Source of the DNA: Pseudomonas sp.
GTDB lineage: Bacteria; Pseudomonadota; Gammaproteobacteria; Pseudomonadales; Pseudomonadaceae
Direction of reading: 5' to 3'
Assembly (NCBI GenBank): GCA_003525045.1
Contig: DQGF01000230.1
Span: 1-7,173, forward strand
DNA length: 7,173 bases
Below are positions 6,064 to 7,173 of the stretch, in pieces. Each line of letters begins with the position of its first letter. Within the stretch, counting starts at the first letter, position 1. The position numbers and the translations under genes were made by a program. The notes under the pieces were generated by a model. It searched no databases. It was not told the origin of the DNA and was given only the letters and a program-made list of their open reading frames with translations.

Positions 6064-6090
6064 AGCCGCCTGTTTGGGCGGCTTTTTTTT
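6064..6090 (+). terminator. Intrinsic terminator, rightward, without an evident gene
   Basis: AGCCGCC (6064-6070) and GGCGGCT (6077-6083) form a perfect 7-bp GC-rich stem with a 6-base loop, followed by a run of eight T (6083-6090). The U-tract is only on the plus-strand side, so it acts on rightward RNA. No plus-strand gene lies upstream until the antisense side of the ATP-grasp operon. Confidence 0.88.
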
Positions 6091-6135
6091 CGTCCTTGGA
6101 ACGTCATGATTCAAAAGCTTGCTCTTCACAAACCC

Positions 6136-6170
6136 AAAAACGAAAACGGCCAACCCGAAGGTCAGCCGTT
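6136..6170 (-). terminator. Intrinsic terminator of rraB with UUCG tetraloop
   Basis: On the minus strand AACGGCTGACC (6170-6160) pairs with GGTTGGCCGTT (6155-6145) through 11 pairs including two G-U, closing a TTCG tetraloop on a C-G pair, a very stable form. TTCGTTTTT follows. It lies 26 bases after the rraB stop. Confidence 0.85.
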
Positions 6171-6196
6171 GCTGCGTGTTGTCGCTGTTCATAGTG

Positions 6197-6538
6197 TTAT
6201 GCGAGTCGCCCTCGTACCTCCTGCTTGACGCCCCATCCTTCGATGATGCCGCCCAGAGGCTCGACCACCGCCTCGAAGTCCTGCTCAAAGTCGCCGATAC
6301 CGTCGTAGGTGGCGTACATCACTTTACTGAGTTCCAGATACCAGGCGCCGTCATCGCGCACGCTGATCTGAGCATTCAAGGATTCGCCACTAAACTGCCC
6401 TGCCGCCCTGCGCGCCCGCTCCTCGTCCGGGAAAATGGCGTAGAACTCGATGGGATGGAATCGTGAAAAGTCGAAACCGCCTTCTTTCATGCGGCGCAGC
6501 ACGCTGCTGCTGATGTCTTCTTGATAGGCTGTGCTCAT
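6197..6538 (-). CDS. rraB: RraB-family ribonuclease E inhibitor
   Basis: The product is a small acidic protein of 113 residues. I recognise it as the Pseudomonas form of the RraB family from MKEGGFDFSRFHPIEFYAIF near the start, the FPDEERARRAAGQF helix, and the acidic C-terminal part ending in EPLGGIIEGWGVKQEVRGR. In E. coli RraB binds the C-terminal scaffold of RNase E and changes which mRNAs are degraded. Pseudomonas RNase E scaffolds differ, so the exact role here is inferred. GAGGGGG at 6546-6552, seven bases before the ATG, is a strong ribosome site. It has its own terminator (6136-6170), so it is probably monocistronic or the end of a short unit with the 77-residue gene upstream, from which it is separated by 219 bases. 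No clear promoter could be picked by eye. Confidence 0.85.
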   Translation of the reverse strand: MSTAYQEDISSSVLRRMKEGGFDFSRFHPIEFYAIFPDEERARRAAGQFSGESLNAQISVRDDGAWYLELSKVMYATYDGIGDFEQDFEAVVEPLGGIIEGWGVKQEVRGRLA

Positions 6539-6757
6539 GAAACGTCCCCCTCAAATTGATGGATAGACTTTCCGTATTCCCGGCGCACGCAACCGATTGG
6601 TGCGAGTGATGCGGCAACCATATTGCCGGTGGGAAGCAAGCATGTAGCTGACAAGACCAGACCTTAGCGATCCGTTCGCTGATCTCGATTGCAGAGTAGC
6701 CCCAAGATAGAGGCGCTGCCAAGGTCTGGTTGTTTCATGAATGTGCCAGGAGGTGTA
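6539..6757. other. Gap between rraB and the 77-residue gene
   Basis: No coding frame is convincing. It holds the rraB ribosome site, a perfect hairpin CGGCAA-CCATA-TTGCCG (6612-6628) without T-tract, a small hairpin AGCGA-TCCGT-TCGCT (6666-6680), and a longer-range inverted repeat (6656-6730). Confidence 0.5.
6656..6730. repeat. Spaced 10-bp inverted repeat downstream of the 77-residue gene
   Basis: ACCAGACCTT (6656-6665) and AAGGTCTGGT (6721-6730) are exact reverse complements around 55 bases that contain a further 5-bp hairpin next to the left arm. It may fold the 3' end of the mRNA of the 77-residue gene. There is no U-tract on either strand and no resemblance to the REP elements. Confidence 0.45.
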
Positions 6758-6991
6758 TCAGATGGGAGTAATGCCGAGGATTTGTATGCTGTTCTGGGCT
6801 TTAAGACTTTTGACGCTCGCATCATCGGTCCGCCCTTCCAGATCATTCAGATCCAGTTCGGCAGCGACAGGAAGGAGCCGGGCCTTGATGAGTTTGGCGG
6901 CTTGCTCGTTGTCCGGGCATTCGTCGCACTCAAAGACTTCGTCGACTGTTTCACCGTGATCATCCACGAAAGTGATTTTCCACTTTTGCAT
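6758..6991 (-). CDS. Conserved-looking hypothetical protein, 77 residues
   Basis: From ATG 6991 the product is 77 residues, starting MQKWKITFVDDHGETVDEVF. GAGGAGG at 6997-7003, five bases before the ATG, is a near-perfect ribosome site and sets the start; the frame is open upstream to 7093, but that extension has no ribosome site. The protein is acidic, with predicted beta strands at the start, an ECDECP segment (a Cys-x-x-Cys, residues about 21-26) and a helix through NEQAAKLIKARLLPVAAELD. It has no signal peptide or membrane span. I do not recognise the family. The single CxxC is too little to claim metal binding or redox activity. It lies upstream of rraB in the same direction, but the 219-base gap argues against tight coupling. 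Confidence 0.75.
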   Translation of the reverse strand: MQKWKITFVDDHGETVDEVFECDECPDNEQAAKLIKARLLPVAAELDLNDLEGRTDDASVKSLKAQNSIQILGITPI

Positions 6992-7098
6992 CAGTGCCTC
7001 CTCGAACAAACCCGCAAATGGGCTTACATCTATCTGGACTTTTGCCCTGACTGATCGTTCAAACGGATTACGGCGCGTCAGCTGAAAAAACACAGAAC

Positions 7099-7173
7099 CT
7101 GTAGGAGCGTGGCTTGCCCGCGAAGGTTTTGGGGCCTCGCGGGCCCCTTCGCGGGCAAGCCTCGCTCCCCCAG
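7099..7173. repeat. REP doublet (REPIN), type with GAGCGTGGCTTGCCCGCGA core
   Basis: Arms 7099-7126 and 7146-7173 pair at 25 of 28 positions around a 19-base loop. The arm differs from the doublet at 2508-2602 (CGTGGCTTGCCCGCG here, CGGGCTTGCTCGCG there), so it belongs to another REP subgroup. It lies upstream of the 77-residue gene and reaches the window edge, so it may continue outside. Confidence 0.9.

Larger units (their letters stand above)
5802..6196. other. Regulatory intergenic region between the ATP-grasp operon and rraB
   Basis: This 395-base region contains no supported protein gene. From left to right it carries the ATP-grasp ribosome site, sigma54 promoter, IHF site and NtrC-like dyad (all for leftward transcription), a hairpin-rich stretch, a rightward intrinsic terminator and the leftward rraB terminator. 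The two terminators face each other, which implies a rightward transcript ending here. Confidence 0.7.

Noticed and set aside
5872..6288. 138-codon minus-strand ORF spanning the rraB terminator and regulatory region
   Set aside because: It overlaps the rraB end in another frame, runs through both terminators, and its protein is basic and unlike any family.
6689..7054. Plus-strand 121-codon ORF at the right end
   Set aside because: It is antisense to the 77-residue gene, which has a much better ribosome site and composition.

Overview
The window looks like a chromosomal segment of a Pseudomonas from the P. fluorescens group. The evidence is high GC content, typical pseudomonad coding bias with long antisense shadow ORFs, and two Pseudomonas-type REP doublets (cores GAGCGGGCTTGCTCGCGA and GAGCGTGGCTTGCCCGCGA). 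No phage, transposase, CRISPR, tRNA or rRNA gene is visible.

Layout, left to right. (1) 1-1064, minus: the first 354 codons of a thiolase (acetyl-CoA C-acyltransferase), cut by the window edge. (2) 1065-1457: intergenic DNA with a dyad-covered promoter for the thiolase and a sigma70-like promoter pointing right. (3) 1458-1553, plus: a candidate 31-residue single-span membrane peptide. (4) 1677-2483, plus: an exported mono-haem cytochrome c with a long N-terminal domain. (5) 2508-2602: a REP doublet between convergent transcription units. (6) 5801 down to 2617, minus: a tight three-gene operon of circularly permuted ATP-grasp, alpha-E protein and transglutaminase-like protein. (7) 5802-6196: a regulatory intergenic region. 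It holds a predicted sigma54 promoter, an IHF site and an NtrC-like dyad for the operon, then a rightward intrinsic terminator with no evident gene, then the leftward terminator of rraB. (8) 6538 down to 6197, minus: an RraB-family RNase E inhibitor. (9) 6991 down to 6758, minus: an unrecognised 77-residue protein. (10) 7099-7173: a second, different REP doublet at the edge.

The most interesting part is the ATP-grasp/alpha-E/transglutaminase operon. Comparative genomics has predicted that this trio makes or attaches small peptide-like products, often together with the proteasome-like protease Anbu. No protease gene follows here. The DNA upstream carries, in the right order and spacing, a GCAC-N7-GTGC dyad (about -86), a full IHF consensus (about -51) and TGGCAC-N5-TTGC (-24/-12). 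This suggests NtrC/RpoN control, hence nitrogen limitation as the inducing condition. That is a sequence-based prediction only.
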